A stretch of DNA of 64,000 bases from NCBI GenBank assembly GCA_934717185.1, contig CAKUYQ010000001.1, positions 62,001 through 126,000 on the forward strand, in the 5' to 3' direction. The notes under the pieces are model-generated. The model worked only from the letters and a program-made list of their open reading frames with translations. It was not told the origin of the DNA and searched no databases. The DNA comes from an uncultured Bacteroidales bacterium (GTDB lineage Bacteria > Bacteroidota > Bacteroidia > Bacteroidales > UBA932). This document shows positions 15,493 through 24,850 of this stretch, piece after piece (position 1 is the stretch's first letter; each line of letters starts with the position of its first letter). The translations under genes and the position numbers were made by a program.

Positions 15493-17874
15493 ATGGAACA
15501 GGATTTTAGTAAGATTTTTGAGGGCCTTAATCCGGCTCAGAACGAGGCAGTTAGAAATATATATGGACCATCGCTCATAATTGCGGGCGCGGGAAGTGGA
15601 AAAACAAGGGTGCTTACCTGCCGTATTGCCAATATGTTAGCATGCGGAGAGGATCCGTCATCCATATTGGCTTTAACCTTTACCAACAAGGCTGCAAAGG
15701 AGATGAGGGAGAGAATAACGGGAATGGTTGGCTACAAGATGGCGCGTAAACTTACAATGGGCACTTTTCACTCCGTATTCAGACAGTTCCTATGTGAGGA
15801 GGCAGAACTTTTAGGTTATCCCAAGACCTTTACCATATATGACACATCTGATTCGAGAGGCGTAATAAAGCAGTGTCTTAAAGACTTGCAATTAGATGAG
15901 AAGGTGTACAAACCGGCAGAGGTATATTCACGTATCTCCATGGCAAAGAATAATTTGGTTACGGCGTCTGCATACAAGAAAAATGCAACTCTTATTCAAA
16001 ATGACACTGTTGCAAAAAAACCGTTGCTATGGCAGATATATGAAAAATATGAACAGAAATGTAAGACTGCAGGTGCAATGGATTTTGACGACCTGCTGCT
16101 TAACACAAATATTCTGTTCAGGGATTTCCCGCAGGCATTGGACAGAATAAGAGAACGCTTTAAGTTCATATTGGTAGACGAGTATCAGGATACCAACTTT
16201 TCGCAGTATCTCATAATTAAGAAATTGGCTCAGTCTCATGGTAATATATCTGTTGTAGGGGATGATGCGCAGAGCATTTACAGTTTTCGCGGTGCAAGGA
16301 TAGAGAATATCCTCAATTTCAAAAAGGATTATCCTCAGGCAAAAGAGTTTAGGTTAGAGCAGAACTATCGCTCAACCCAGACAATTGTGAATGCCGCGAA
16401 CACCCTTATCGGGAAGAATAAAATGCAGCTTAAGAAAAAATGCTTTTCCGAGCAGGAGATAGGGGAGAAGATAGAACTTATAAGTGCGTTTACGGAGCAG
16501 GAGGAGGGGCTTTTGGTGGCTTCATCGATTGTTGCCAAGGTGAATGAGACAAAGGAGCCGTTTAGCAGTTTTGCCGTTCTGTACAGAACTAATGCGCAGT
16601 CTCGTGTCATTGAGGAATCGCTCAGAAGAAAAAATATTCCATACAGGATATATTCGGGAAAATCTTTTTACGAGAGAGCGGAGATAAAACTGTTTCTCTC
16701 TTACCTTAAATTGGTTGCAAATGAGAGAGATGACGAGTCTTTCTTAAGGATAATAAATGTGCCGGCAAGAGGATTGGGAGATGTGTCGTTGCAGAAATTA
16801 CGTAATGCTGCTGCAGACAAGAGGGCCTCATTGAGCGAAGCTGTAAAGCTACCAAATTTGGAGGAGTACGGTCTTAGAAGTGCGGTAGTTGAGAAGTTCC
16901 GGAAGTTTGTGCAGGCCGTAGAGTCTGTAAGGGAGGCTTTTTGGAGCGATGATGCTTACCACATGGCACTAAGGGTAAACGGACAGTTTGGTATAATAGA
17001 GGCATTCAAACAGGAGAATACGATTGAGTCTCTGAGCCGTGTGGAGAACCTTGAGGAGCTGCTCAACTCAATTAAACAATATGTTGAGGATAAGGAGGTT
17101 GAATATGCAGATGAGAATCCGGAGGCAATGGAGAACGGCGAGGCTGTGCCGCTTATCACGTTAGATGAATATCTTGCCAATGTCACGTTGCTTGCCGATG
17201 TGGATATAAAGGATGACGAGGGTGACAACAACAAGGTCTCTTTAATGACTGTACACTCATCTAAAGGCCTGGAATTTCCGTACGTTTATGTCATTGGAAT
17301 GGAGGAAAACCTGTTTCCGTCGCGTAGCAGCGATTTTATTTCTGAGCAGGACTTGGAGGAGGAGAGGCGTCTCTTTTATGTGGCAATTACCCGTGCCGGC
17401 AAGGCTGTAAAGCTCTCTTTTGCCCATTCTCGAATGAAGTGGGGGCAGCATGTGAGCAATAACCCCAGCCGTTTTATAAAGGAGATAGACAGAAGGTATA
17501 TACTTAATCCATTAGACAGCGATAATGATGAGCAGGAGAGCCTGTTTAAACAATTTTCAGCTTCCCGACAAAACAGCGATTATCAGCGCAGAGGTTCAAA
17601 CTTGCGGCCGGTTGGCTCATTGCCGCAACAGAGAGGAGCCGTAGTACGCCCACTTGCCTCTTCTACTGCAGAACGGATTACCTCTGATTTTACCACGGAT
17701 ATATCTGCTGATTTGAGAGCCGGTATGAAAATTGAGCACGAAAGGTTTGGCTTTGGCAGAATTGTCTCCTTAGATGGAATTGGCAGTAGCAGTAAGGCGG
17801 TTGTGGAGTTTGAGGATGGAAGTAGGAAGACATTAATGCTCAAATATGCCAAAATTAGGGTTGTTGATAGATAA
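15493..17874 (+). CDS. pcrA: UvrD/PcrA-family 3'-5' DNA helicase
   Basis: 793 residues, superfamily 1A. Motifs in order: Q motif LNPAQNEAV, Walker A AGAGSGKT (residues 31-38), Ia LALTFTNKAA, II VDEYQDTN, III GDDAQSIYSFRGA, IV LEQNYRST, V MTVHSSKGLEFPYVYVIGME, VI RRLFYVAITRA. The C-terminal 55 residues (MKIEHERFGFGRIV...) form the Tudor-like domain that in PcrA contacts RNA polymerase. The expected role is nucleotide excision repair and clearance of replication blocks. It is monocistronic, with an almost leaderless mRNA. Confidence 0.94.
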   Translation: MEQDFSKIFEGLNPAQNEAVRNIYGPSLIIAGAGSGKTRVLTCRIANMLACGEDPSSILALTFTNKAAKEMRERITGMVGYKMARKLTMGTFHSVFRQFLCEEAELLGYPKTFTIYDTSDSRGVIKQCLKDLQLDEKVYKPAEVYSRISMAKNNLVTASAYKKNATLIQNDTVAKKPLLWQIYEKYEQKCKTAGAMDFDDLLLNTNILFRDFPQALDRIRERFKFILVDEYQDTNFSQYLIIKKLAQSHGNISVVGDDAQSIYSFRGARIENILNFKKDYPQAKEFRLEQNYRSTQTIVNAANTLIGKNKMQLKKKCFSEQEIGEKIELISAFTEQEEGLLVASSIVAKVNETKEPFSSFAVLYRTNAQSRVIEESLRRKNIPYRIYSGKSFYERAEIKLFLSYLKLVANERDDESFLRIINVPARGLGDVSLQKLRNAAADKRASLSEAVKLPNLEEYGLRSAVVEKFRKFVQAVESVREAFWSDDAYHMALRVNGQFGIIEAFKQENTIESLSRVENLEELLNSIKQYVEDKEVEYADENPEAMENGEAVPLITLDEYLANVTLLADVDIKDDEGDNNKVSLMTVHSSKGLEFPYVYVIGMEENLFPSRSSDFISEQDLEEERRLFYVAITRAGKAVKLSFAHSRMKWGQHVSNNPSRFIKEIDRRYILNPLDSDNDEQESLFKQFSASRQNSDYQRRGSNLRPVGSLPQQRGAVVRPLASSTAERITSDFTTDISADLRAGMKIEHERFGFGRIVSLDGIGSSSKAVVEFEDGSRKTLMLKYAKIRVVDR

Positions 17875-17922
17875 TTTATGTAGAGAGAATTGTTTTGGCA
17901 CGGTGTTTGTAACTATTTTAGT

Positions 17923-17992
17923 GAAGTTTTTCATAGTTTAAGTTTAGGTTAAGTAGCGAGGTCATAGGCGTTCTGCCATGACCTCGCGAATT
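17923..17992 (+). repeat. 70-bp hairpin element, copy 1
   Basis: This copy matches 18187-18256 at 69 of 70 positions. Its second half forms a strong stem: GCGAGGTCAT pairs with ATGACCTCGC, with an inner GGC/GCC and a five-base loop, followed by GAATTTTTTTA. In this copy it works as an intrinsic terminator just after pcrA. Confidence 0.75.
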
Positions 17993-18008
17993 TTTTTATG
18001 AAACCGAA

Positions 18009-18110
18009 CATGAAAATCTTTGAAATTAATTCGTCCAAGTCTTGATATCAAAGATTTTCATCGTGAGAGAGAACGGTAGTGAACGGCTATCAGACTCTCA
18101 CAAATTTTTA
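18009..18110 (+). other. Nested inverted repeats between the two 70-bp copies
   Basis: ATGAAAATCTTTGA (about 18011-18024) and TCAAAGATTTTCAT (about 18048-18061) are perfect 14-base inverted copies. GTGAGAG (from about 18064) pairs with CTCTCAC (ending about 18101). No open frame covers them. They may be part of a structured RNA or a decayed small mobile element. Confidence 0.5.
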
Positions 18111-18152
18111 ATTATTATTTTTTAAATTAAAAATTTTGATAGTATGAAAAAG

Positions 18153-18182
18153 TTTGCATATTAAGAAATTTGTGTACCTTTG
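18153..18182 (+). promoter_or_regulatory. Promoter directly in front of the second 70-bp copy
   Basis: TTTG (18153-18156), 18 bases, TACCTTTG (18175-18182). The predicted start at about 18188 is the first base of the repeat, as expected if the repeat encodes a small RNA. Confidence 0.55.
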
Positions 18183-18186
18183 CAGC

Positions 18187-18256
18187 GAAGTTTTTCATAG
18201 TTTAAGTTTAGGTTAAGTAGCGAGGCCATAGGCGTTCTGCCATGACCTCGCGAATT
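18187..18256 (+). ncRNA. Candidate small RNA (70-bp hairpin element, copy 2)
   Basis: This near-identical copy of 17923-17992 begins exactly where the upstream promoter predicts transcription to start. It carries an A/U-rich 5' part (GAAGTTTTTCATAGTTTAAG) and ends in the GCGAGG...CCTCGC hairpin. It lacks the long T run of copy 1, and one stem position is mismatched (C opposite A). I do not recognise an RNA family. Function is unknown. Confidence 0.4.
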
Positions 18257-18324
18257 GTATATACATTATGCATACGTCTTTATTATGGTGTATACCTTCT
18301 TTGCTTGTATTTTAATTTGTTCAC

Positions 18325-18435
18325 ATAATCAGCTTTAACATCAGCTTTAGCATTGGCATTGGCTTTAGCCTTCTCTACTTTCTCCACTTTCTTTACCTCT
18401 AAAATCGCCAACGCCAAAGCCAAAGCCAGCGCCAT
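18325..18435 (+). repeat. Composite low-complexity intergenic repeat
   Basis: AGCTTTAGCATTGGCATTGGC units, a CTTTCTCCACTTTCTTTACC tract, then AACGCCAAAGCCAAAGCCAGC, running up to the stop codon of the lipoprotein gene. Confidence 0.65.
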
Positions 18436-19515
18436 CTACAGCAGTATGTATCTTTTAGTCCCCTTTAGCCCTACATAACCGTAATAACTGTCTACCACAT
18501 TTCCGCAAACAACAACAGGAGAACCTATAAGTTCCGGATTTACAACAAGATTAAGTCCGTCTCTTACAGTTCCGCTTGGAAGCTCTACCGCAATGCAGAG
18601 ATTTCTGTTGCGTACCTTCATATTTGGAGCAATCACAATCGATGTACGTGATGTGAATGGTGGCGCGACACGTACAGAGTTGGTTGTAGGGTCTCCTCCG
18701 TATATGTATCCGAATACCATTATATTATTCTCTCCAATCCTTTTTTGAGCCTCGGGAATCGTAAGGCATCCTGCAGGAAGTGTAAATCCAATATTCAGCT
18801 CTCCGTTAAGCCACTGCCGGGATGTGTCGCATTCATAGCTTACGCTAACCCCTCTGCCTGAACCTGAGGCGTAGCTGAGTTTTAGCTCCATCATCTGTCT
18901 CTCAGCCAAGGATCTCTCCAACAGTAGTGTATCTACCCCTTTGCTCCACGCATGTACCTCAAAGAGTGTTGGATTAAGGTAGATGTATCGTTTTTCTGAA
19001 AAACGGTAGTTTTCTGTTTTATTGTTTTGTGTTATCATAACACCTGTTCCTGGAAATTTTGCTATGAACCCTTTGTCAAAGGTTAGTCTTAATCCGCAGT
19101 TCAACTGCTTGCAGTTAAAGGAGATATGAACTTTCTGTGCATCTCCTACAACAATGGTCTTTTTCTCGCCTACGAGCGGAGAGTCGAACTGTGGTCCTGT
19201 AAATTTTGATGATAACAGTTCAATATCGTATGTTCCTTTTGTAATATTCATTGTGGCGGGGCGATCTGCATATTTACCATCGTAGATTTTTATCCCGTCT
19301 GATGAGTAGATCTTTAACAGAAACTTGTTTGTGTCTAACGTAAGAAGAATGTTTTTTGTACGGACGTCATCTACATAGTCATAAAGTGATTCTGCATTTA
19401 TGCTAAAAGACAGTACAGATCCCTTTTCATCTGTTCCTTTATTGTTGAACAGTTTCTCGCAACCCAAAATGGAAATAGTTGCAAACAGTGCAAATAGAAT
19501 AATGGCTCTCTTCAT
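18436..19515 (-). CDS. DUF4493-like lipoprotein with C-terminal OB-type domain
   Basis: 359 residues. The signal peptide ends in the lipobox ISILGC (cysteine about residue 19). Residues of about 35-190 resemble DUF4493, with a strand pattern FLLKIYSSDGIKIYDG and ITKGTYDIELLSS seen in Bacteroidota surface proteins. The last 110 residues, starting at TIPEAQKRIGENNIMVFGYI and including RNRNLCIAVELPSG, resemble the OB-fold DUF6359 module. I infer a surface or periplasmic lipoprotein of unknown ligand. It is the last minus-strand gene after the LytTR regulator, with a 91-base gap and a TACTTTTG box at 19550-19557 that could start its own transcript. Confidence 0.65.
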   Translation of the reverse strand: MKRAIILFALFATISILGCEKLFNNKGTDEKGSVLSFSINAESLYDYVDDVRTKNILLTLDTNKFLLKIYSSDGIKIYDGKYADRPATMNITKGTYDIELLSSKFTGPQFDSPLVGEKKTIVVGDAQKVHISFNCKQLNCGLRLTFDKGFIAKFPGTGVMITQNNKTENYRFSEKRYIYLNPTLFEVHAWSKGVDTLLLERSLAERQMMELKLSYASGSGRGVSVSYECDTSRQWLNGELNIGFTLPAGCLTIPEAQKRIGENNIMVFGYIYGGDPTTNSVRVAPPFTSRTSIVIAPNMKVRNRNLCIAVELPSGTVRDGLNLVVNPELIGSPVVVCGNVVDSYYGYVGLKGTKRYILL

Positions 19516-19606
19516 CTTTTCCTCCTTTTTTGAAATATTTAAAATTTCTCAAAAGTATCTGCAAACTGTCTGTTTTACCACTGTTTACGTACAATTATTT
19601 TTGATG

Positions 19607-20317
19607 CTATTTTTTTACCACGTTTATAACCCTCATGAGATTTTCTTTATATGTGTCTGAAATAGGAAGGTAAGTTCCTTTTATACAGATTCTTCCCTTC
19701 TCTATGCTCTCTATCTTCTCTTTGTTTATAATGAATGATTTATGTATCCTTATAAAATTCTCCTTAGGCAGATTGCCTTCTGCACCTGTCATGGTGAGTG
19801 TGGCGATGAGAGGTTCTGACTCTCCCGACAGGTAAACTTTTACATAATCCTTTAGCCCTTCGAGATAGAGAATGTCGTTAAGCTTTACCCTAACCAACTT
19901 GTAGTCGCACTTTAAGAATATATTGTCGGGAAGCGGATTGGTATTACTGTTCTCAAATAGTTTGGAAACTTTGGCCACTGACTCTAAAAAATCTTTGTAA
20001 CTCACCGGTTTGAGCAGATAATCAACAGCGTTTACCTTATAGCCTTGCAGGGCGTATTGCGGAAAAGCTGTAATGAAAATCACCTTGGTATGACTCTCCT
20101 TGATTGAGTCTGCAAGCGAAATACCGTCTATATCCGGCATCTGGATATCAAGAAAGGCTATATTCGGCTTGTTCTGCTGCATATAGAGAAAGGCATCGGC
20201 AGAACTTGAAAATGTGTTCTCCAATTTGAGCCCCGGGGTCTTTTCTACGTAGCTTTTAATTAGTTGCAGTGCTAATGGTTCATCGTCTGCAATGATACAG
20301 GTAAGTTCCTTTTCCAT
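19607..20317 (-). CDS. LytTR-type response regulator
   Basis: 236 residues. The N-terminal receiver domain has the acidic pair in CIIADDEPLA, the phospho-acceptor aspartate in IAFLDIQMPDIDG, and the conserved lysine in DYLLKPVSY. The C-terminal LytTR DNA-binding domain (about residues 135-236) contains FLKCDYKLVRVKLNDILYLE and FIRIHKSFIINKEKI. It starts six bases after the kinase gene, so the pair forms one two-component system. Its likely targets include the adjacent efflux operon. Confidence 0.93.
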   Translation of the reverse strand: MEKELTCIIADDEPLALQLIKSYVEKTPGLKLENTFSSSADAFLYMQQNKPNIAFLDIQMPDIDGISLADSIKESHTKVIFITAFPQYALQGYKVNAVDYLLKPVSYKDFLESVAKVSKLFENSNTNPLPDNIFLKCDYKLVRVKLNDILYLEGLKDYVKVYLSGESEPLIATLTMTGAEGNLPKENFIRIHKSFIINKEKIESIEKGRICIKGTYLPISDTYKENLMRVINVVKK

Positions 20318-20323
20318 TGTGCT

Positions 20324-21436
20324 TTATGTGAGCTTTATTTCTAATTTAGATATATATCGCCTGCCGTCTTGCGATATATGGGATTCGAGTGTATATCTGT
20401 TTGGATAGAGCAGCAGGAGCCTCTTTTTAAGGTTTGAGAGTCCTATTCCGCTGCCGCTTCTGTCTGAGCCGGTTTTTGGAAAGTACCTGTTTTCTGTTTC
20501 GCAACTTACTGTTCCATCTTTTTCCAATATTCTTATTGATATTTGAGACTGTTCGGAAGCGGATACTCCGTGTTTGAATGCATTTTCAACGAGCGAGATG
20601 AACATAAGCGGCGCAATCCGGGTGCCGGGGTTTGAAATATCCACCTCAACGTTAAGCGCGGTCCTGTCTGTTATTCTTATTGCCATAAGTGATATATAAT
20701 CCTTTATGAAATCTGTGTCGTTTTTTAGAGTAACTTGCTGTGTACAACTATCATACAGTACATATCTGAGTAGAGAGCTTAGATTATGAACTGCGCTCTG
20801 TGCCTTTTCTGTATCAAAGGAGATAAGGCTGTAGATGTTGTTAAGTGTGTTAAATAGAAAATGTGGATTTAACTGTGCTTTAAGATTCTGTAATTCTGCC
20901 TCGTATTTTGATCTTTCGAGTTCCTTACGTTCATCCTGTGATTTATACCAGCTCTCTGTCATTTTTATTCCAACGCTGAGTCCCACTACAAGCATGTATG
21001 TTGCAACATTTCTTAGCATGAACATTATCAAATTCACAAGCTCTGGTGTCTCAGCCGCTCTTTTAGCTCTGTGTGCGCTCTCTGCATCTTCCGGCCTTGG
21101 TAATGCTCCAAGTATTATATGGACAATTAAGATGGCAGATGTTACAAGCAGAACATTAAGGCAGATGAATTTTATAATCTTCCCGTTAAAAATGTATCTT
21201 TTTATAAGATAGAGGTAATTAATGTAGAAGACCGCTATGAATGAGAAGATGACTGTGCAGTAACCCAAATATCCTAAAAAGGTTAGGGGATGTCTGTCTA
21301 ACTTCTTGAAAAATAGCGGAAGACAAAACAATATGCCCCAGCTTATAATATTTATTAGGAGCACTATCCATCCCTTTTTACCTTTTTCGTTAAGATTCAT
21401 ATCTTCTAAAGTAATAGTTTTGCCAAAGGTAATCAT
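20324..21436 (-). CDS. LytS/YpdA-type sensor histidine kinase
   Basis: About 370 residues from the ATG at 21436; a TTG four codons earlier is less likely. Four hydrophobic segments occupy roughly residues 20-165. The phospho-acceptor region is ELQNLKAQLNPHFLFNTLNN, the His_kinase (PF06580) signature. The HATPase domain follows, with LVENAFKHG and GSGIGLSNLKKRL. It sits between the MacB-type permease gene and its cognate LytTR regulator on the same strand, suggesting it senses envelope stress or substrates of the efflux pump. Confidence 0.92.
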   Translation of the reverse strand: MITFGKTITLEDMNLNEKGKKGWIVLLINIISWGILFCLPLFFKKLDRHPLTFLGYLGYCTVIFSFIAVFYINYLYLIKRYIFNGKIIKFICLNVLLVTSAILIVHIILGALPRPEDAESAHRAKRAAETPELVNLIMFMLRNVATYMLVVGLSVGIKMTESWYKSQDERKELERSKYEAELQNLKAQLNPHFLFNTLNNIYSLISFDTEKAQSAVHNLSSLLRYVLYDSCTQQVTLKNDTDFIKDYISLMAIRITDRTALNVEVDISNPGTRIAPLMFISLVENAFKHGVSASEQSQISIRILEKDGTVSCETENRYFPKTGSDRSGSGIGLSNLKKRLLLLYPNRYTLESHISQDGRRYISKLEIKLT

Positions 21437-21475
21437 TTTGCCTTCCAAATTATGAACTCATTTCTGTTTTTTACC

Positions 21476-22696
21476 TTATTCGTATCTGAGTGCCTCAATA
21501 GGATCTAAGTTAGATGCCTTTTTAGCCGGATACCATCCAAAGAATACTCCTGTTACGGTACATACTCCAAATGCAAGTATAATGCTCCAAGGTTGTATAT
21601 ATATTGGATAGTGTGCTATAAAGTTTACAGCAAGTGCGGCAAAGACACCGAATATGACCCCTAACAGACCTCCTGTAACACTTATAAGTACAGATTCTAT
21701 AAGGAACTGAGAAAGAATATCTCTACCTTTTGCCCCTATGCTCATTCTAAGTCCAATCTCCCTTGTACGCTCTGTTACACTCACATACATGATATTCATA
21801 ATTCCAATACCTCCAACAAGCAGAGAGATTCCTGCAACTGCAGACAGAAGTATTGTCATAAGATCAGATGTTGATGTGAGCATCTCGCTCAACTCTTTGG
21901 TAGATCTAATGGTAAAGTTGTCCTCATCTGATTCCTTAAGTTTGTGGTTTCTCCGTAGAATCTCTGTTATCTCATCGGAAGCCTTGTCTGTGTAGTCCTC
22001 GTTTATGGCGGCTGCGGTTATGCTCTGCAGATGGGTGATGGCAAGTATCCTCTTTTGCACGGTGGAATAGGGGGCAAGAATAAGGTCGTCCTGATCCATT
22101 CCCATGGAGTTGTAACCTTTTGAAACCAACGTCCCTATAATCTTTAATGGGATGGAGTTGAATCTTATTACCTTCCCTACAGGGTTCTCTCCGTTTGGAA
22201 AAAGATTGTCTATTACGGTCTTACCCACAATGCATACCTTTGCACTGGTTGCAATATCCTGGTCTGTAAACATCTCACCGTCGTCTATCTGATACTTTCT
22301 TATTGTAAGGTACTCCTCATTTACACCATATACTGTACCGCGTGCATTCTGTGCTCCATAAATGATCTGTCCGCTGCTGTTTACAGTAGGAGATATATTG
22401 GTAAGATACCTGCTTTCATTTCTAAGACTTTCAAAATCTGCAAGTTTAAGCGTCTCCATGGATGATGCGTCCTGCCTTACACCGCCCCTTCTGTCTGCTC
22501 CTGGGTGTATCATTATCATATTGCTGCCCATTTCGCTTATCTGATCCTGGATACTCCTCTTTGAGCCTTGTCCAATGGCGAGCATGGTTATAACCGAAGC
22601 TACTCCTATTATAACGCCCAACATTGTGAGAAATCCTCTCATCTTGTTGTTGGCTAATGCTTTTAATGCTATCTTAAATAGATTGGTTCCGTTCAT
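21476..22696 (-). CDS. MacB-family ABC transporter permease
   Basis: About 406 residues from the ATG at 22696. The topology is that of MacB: one N-terminal helix (ALANNKMRGFLTMLGVIIGVASVITML), a large periplasmic domain of about 230 residues with the MacB_PCD pattern (SPTVNSSGQIIYG, LFPNGENPVGKVIRF), and three C-terminal helices including LVGGIGIMNIMYVSVTERTREIG and ending in NLDPIEALRYE. It acts as a mechanotransmission permease, pushing substrates from the periplasm through TolC. The ATPase is a separate gene overlapping its start region. Confidence 0.93.
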   Translation of the reverse strand: MNGTNLFKIALKALANNKMRGFLTMLGVIIGVASVITMLAIGQGSKRSIQDQISEMGSNMIMIHPGADRRGGVRQDASSMETLKLADFESLRNESRYLTNISPTVNSSGQIIYGAQNARGTVYGVNEEYLTIRKYQIDDGEMFTDQDIATSAKVCIVGKTVIDNLFPNGENPVGKVIRFNSIPLKIIGTLVSKGYNSMGMDQDDLILAPYSTVQKRILAITHLQSITAAAINEDYTDKASDEITEILRRNHKLKESDEDNFTIRSTKELSEMLTSTSDLMTILLSAVAGISLLVGGIGIMNIMYVSVTERTREIGLRMSIGAKGRDILSQFLIESVLISVTGGLLGVIFGVFAALAVNFIAHYPIYIQPWSIILAFGVCTVTGVFFGWYPAKKASNLDPIEALRYE

Positions 22697-22698
22697 CA

Positions 22699-23439
22699 CT
22701 AATTCTCCTCTTTTGGTATTTTTGCCAATGTGTCTGCTGCGCTTAATATATTGCTGTTGTAGGTGTCGCTTACAATCTTGCCATCCTTAAGCATAATGTT
22801 TCTGCTGCTGTATTGGGCAATATCGGGGTTATGTGTTACAAATATTATTGTTCTGCCCTCTGCGTGAAGTTTTTGGAATAGTACCAAGATCTCAAAAGAG
22901 GTTCTTGTATCAAGGTTTCCGGTAGCTTCATCTGCAAGTATTACTGCCGGATTATTTACTAAAGCTCTTGCAATTGCAACCCTCTGCATCTGTCCGCCGC
23001 TCATCTGGTTGCTCTTATGATAGAGCCTTTCGCCAAGTCCAACCGCAATAAGTGCCTCTTTTGCCCTTCGCTCCCTTTCGGCCGCGCTTACATTTGGATT
23101 GTACATAAGCGGCAACTCTACATTCTCTAAGGCTGTAGTCTTTGCAAGTAGATTGTAGTTCTGGAATACAAATCCTATCTTTCTGTTTCTGAGTGTCGCA
23201 CGATCATTCTTCCCCATTGTCCTAACGCTTACACCATCTAAGTAATACTCACCGTAAGATGGTGTATCCAAACAGCCGAGAATATTAAGAAGCGTGCTTT
23301 TGCCGGAACCTGATGTTCCCATAATTGTAACAAACTCCCCTTCGTTTATTATAAAGCTCACCCCTCTAAGTGCATGCACAACCTCATCTCCAACAATAAA
23401 CTCACGCTTTATATTATCTAATCTTATTATCTCTTTCAT
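22699..23439 (-). CDS. MacB/LolD-type ABC transporter ATP-binding protein
   Basis: 246 residues. Walker A GTSGSGKSTLLN, Q loop FVFQNYNLL, signature MSGGQMQRVAIARAL, Walker B AVILADEATGNLD, and H loop IFVTHN are all intact. RDNIKREF-type N terminus and EFVTIMG are as in LolD/MacB ATPases. The last 15 residues are not conserved. The stop codon abuts the permease start, which implies translational coupling. Confidence 0.95.
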   Translation of the reverse strand: MKEIIRLDNIKREFIVGDEVVHALRGVSFIINEGEFVTIMGTSGSGKSTLLNILGCLDTPSYGEYYLDGVSVRTMGKNDRATLRNRKIGFVFQNYNLLAKTTALENVELPLMYNPNVSAAERERRAKEALIAVGLGERLYHKSNQMSGGQMQRVAIARALVNNPAVILADEATGNLDTRTSFEILVLFQKLHAEGRTIIFVTHNPDIAQYSSRNIMLKDGKIVSDTYNSNILSAADTLAKIPKEEN

Positions 23440-23468
23440 CTTAATGCTTCATTGAATGAATGTTTTTA

Positions 23469-24668
23469 TTATTTTTTCTTTCCGGGAGGCTGCGGCATAA
23501 ACGGACTCTGCTCTTTTGAGGTATTGGCCGCAACAAGCGGGTCGAAGGTGTCCATTCCAACAGCAACATAGTCACCCTCTTTTATATCGCCGCTCAATAT
23601 CTCTGTAAAGTTGCCGGAATTTACGCCAACCTTAACTGCAACGGCTTTAAGCGAATTTCCCTGTTTAACCCAAAGATGCTTCCCGACAATTACCTGTTCA
23701 TCTGTCGGTGAGACGGAAATATTAATGGAATTCAGCAGTTCTATGTTAGGGTTAAACCTAAACGCCTTAGACGGTGCTGCCAATACATTATCCTTTTGCA
23801 TTGTGGTTATGGTAACGTTTGCTGTAAGCCCCGGTTTCAGTTTGTAGTCGGGGTTTGGAGCGCTTATTACAACTTCGTACGTAACAACATTATTTGTAAC
23901 GGTGGCCTCCAATCTTACCTGGGTAACCTCGCCGTGAAAAGTATCATTTGGATAAGCATCTACTGTAAATTCAACAGATTGCCCCTCTTTTACCTCTCCA
24001 ATATCGGCCTCATCTACATCTGCAATAACCTGCATCTGAGTGAGGTCATTTGCTATGGTAAACAGGGTAGGGGTGCTGAATCCTGCCGCTACTGTCTGCC
24101 CCTCTTCAACTGCACGGCTTATGACAACGCCGTCTATTGGGCTGTTGATTGTTGCATAACCAAGATTCCTTTTGACTTTATCTAATGTTGCAAGACTTTT
24201 GTCGTAGTTGTTCTTTGCAACCTCATATTGATAAAGTGCTGTTTCATACTCCGAATCGCTTAACAGACCCTTTTCGTGGAGCAGTTTGTTCCTGTTGTAG
24301 TTCTTCAGCTGGTACTCGTACTGGGTTTTGTTGGAGGCAACTTCTGCCTGGGTTCCCATAAGTTCGGACTGCAGCGTCACTTTATCCATCTCTGCAATGA
24401 GCTGTCCTTTTTTTACCTCGCTGTTGTAATCTACATATATTTTGTCTATTATGCCGGAAACCTGTGTTCCAACCTCAACTTTTACAACCGGTTCCAATGT
24501 ACCTGTGGCTGTTACGCTGTTTACCATATTCTTGTACTCAACTTTTTGAGCATCAAGTATTACCTTCTCTTTTTTACTGCCGCCTGCAAAGATTTTCCAC
24601 ACAAAGAAAACTGCTATTAAAGCGGCTGCCACAACAATGGCTTTTTTTAATTTTTTAGATTTTATCAT
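23469..24668 (-). CDS. MacA-like periplasmic adaptor (membrane fusion protein)
   Basis: 399 residues. An N-terminal membrane anchor (about residues 9-26) is followed by a lipoyl half (VEVGTQVSGIIDKIYVDYNSEVKKGQ), a coiled-coil hairpin (about residues 100-165), the second lipoyl half (GYATINSPIDGVVISRAVEEGQTV), a beta-barrel domain and a membrane-proximal domain. This is the MacA/HlyD layout that bridges MacB and TolC. It ends PFMPQPPGKKK. It is 29 bases upstream of the ATPase gene. Confidence 0.94.
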   Translation of the reverse strand: MIKSKKLKKAIVVAAALIAVFFVWKIFAGGSKKEKVILDAQKVEYKNMVNSVTATGTLEPVVKVEVGTQVSGIIDKIYVDYNSEVKKGQLIAEMDKVTLQSELMGTQAEVASNKTQYEYQLKNYNRNKLLHEKGLLSDSEYETALYQYEVAKNNYDKSLATLDKVKRNLGYATINSPIDGVVISRAVEEGQTVAAGFSTPTLFTIANDLTQMQVIADVDEADIGEVKEGQSVEFTVDAYPNDTFHGEVTQVRLEATVTNNVVTYEVVISAPNPDYKLKPGLTANVTITTMQKDNVLAAPSKAFRFNPNIELLNSINISVSPTDEQVIVGKHLWVKQGNSLKAVAVKVGVNSGNFTEILSGDIKEGDYVAVGMDTFDPLVAANTSKEQSPFMPQPPGKKK

Positions 24669-24689
24669 AATTAATTCTATTTATTTTCT

Positions 24690-24850
24690 CTACACTCTCT
24701 ACTTAAAAAACCAACGCCAAAGCCATATTAGTTTATAGTTTATAGTTTATAGTTTATAGTCAGTTAATTAGCTTTAGCTCTCTTTACCCTCTTTACTCTC
24801 TTTACTCTCTTTACCCTTCAAAACGTCTAACGCTAACGCCAATGCCAACG
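24690..24850 (+). repeat. Composite repeats incl. AGTTTAT 7-bp tandem array
   Basis: AACGCCAAAGCC is followed by four tandem AGTTTAT units (24730-24757), CTTTACTCTC pyrimidine tracts, and AACGCTAACGCCAATGCCAACGC up to the tolC-like stop codon. Confidence 0.65.
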
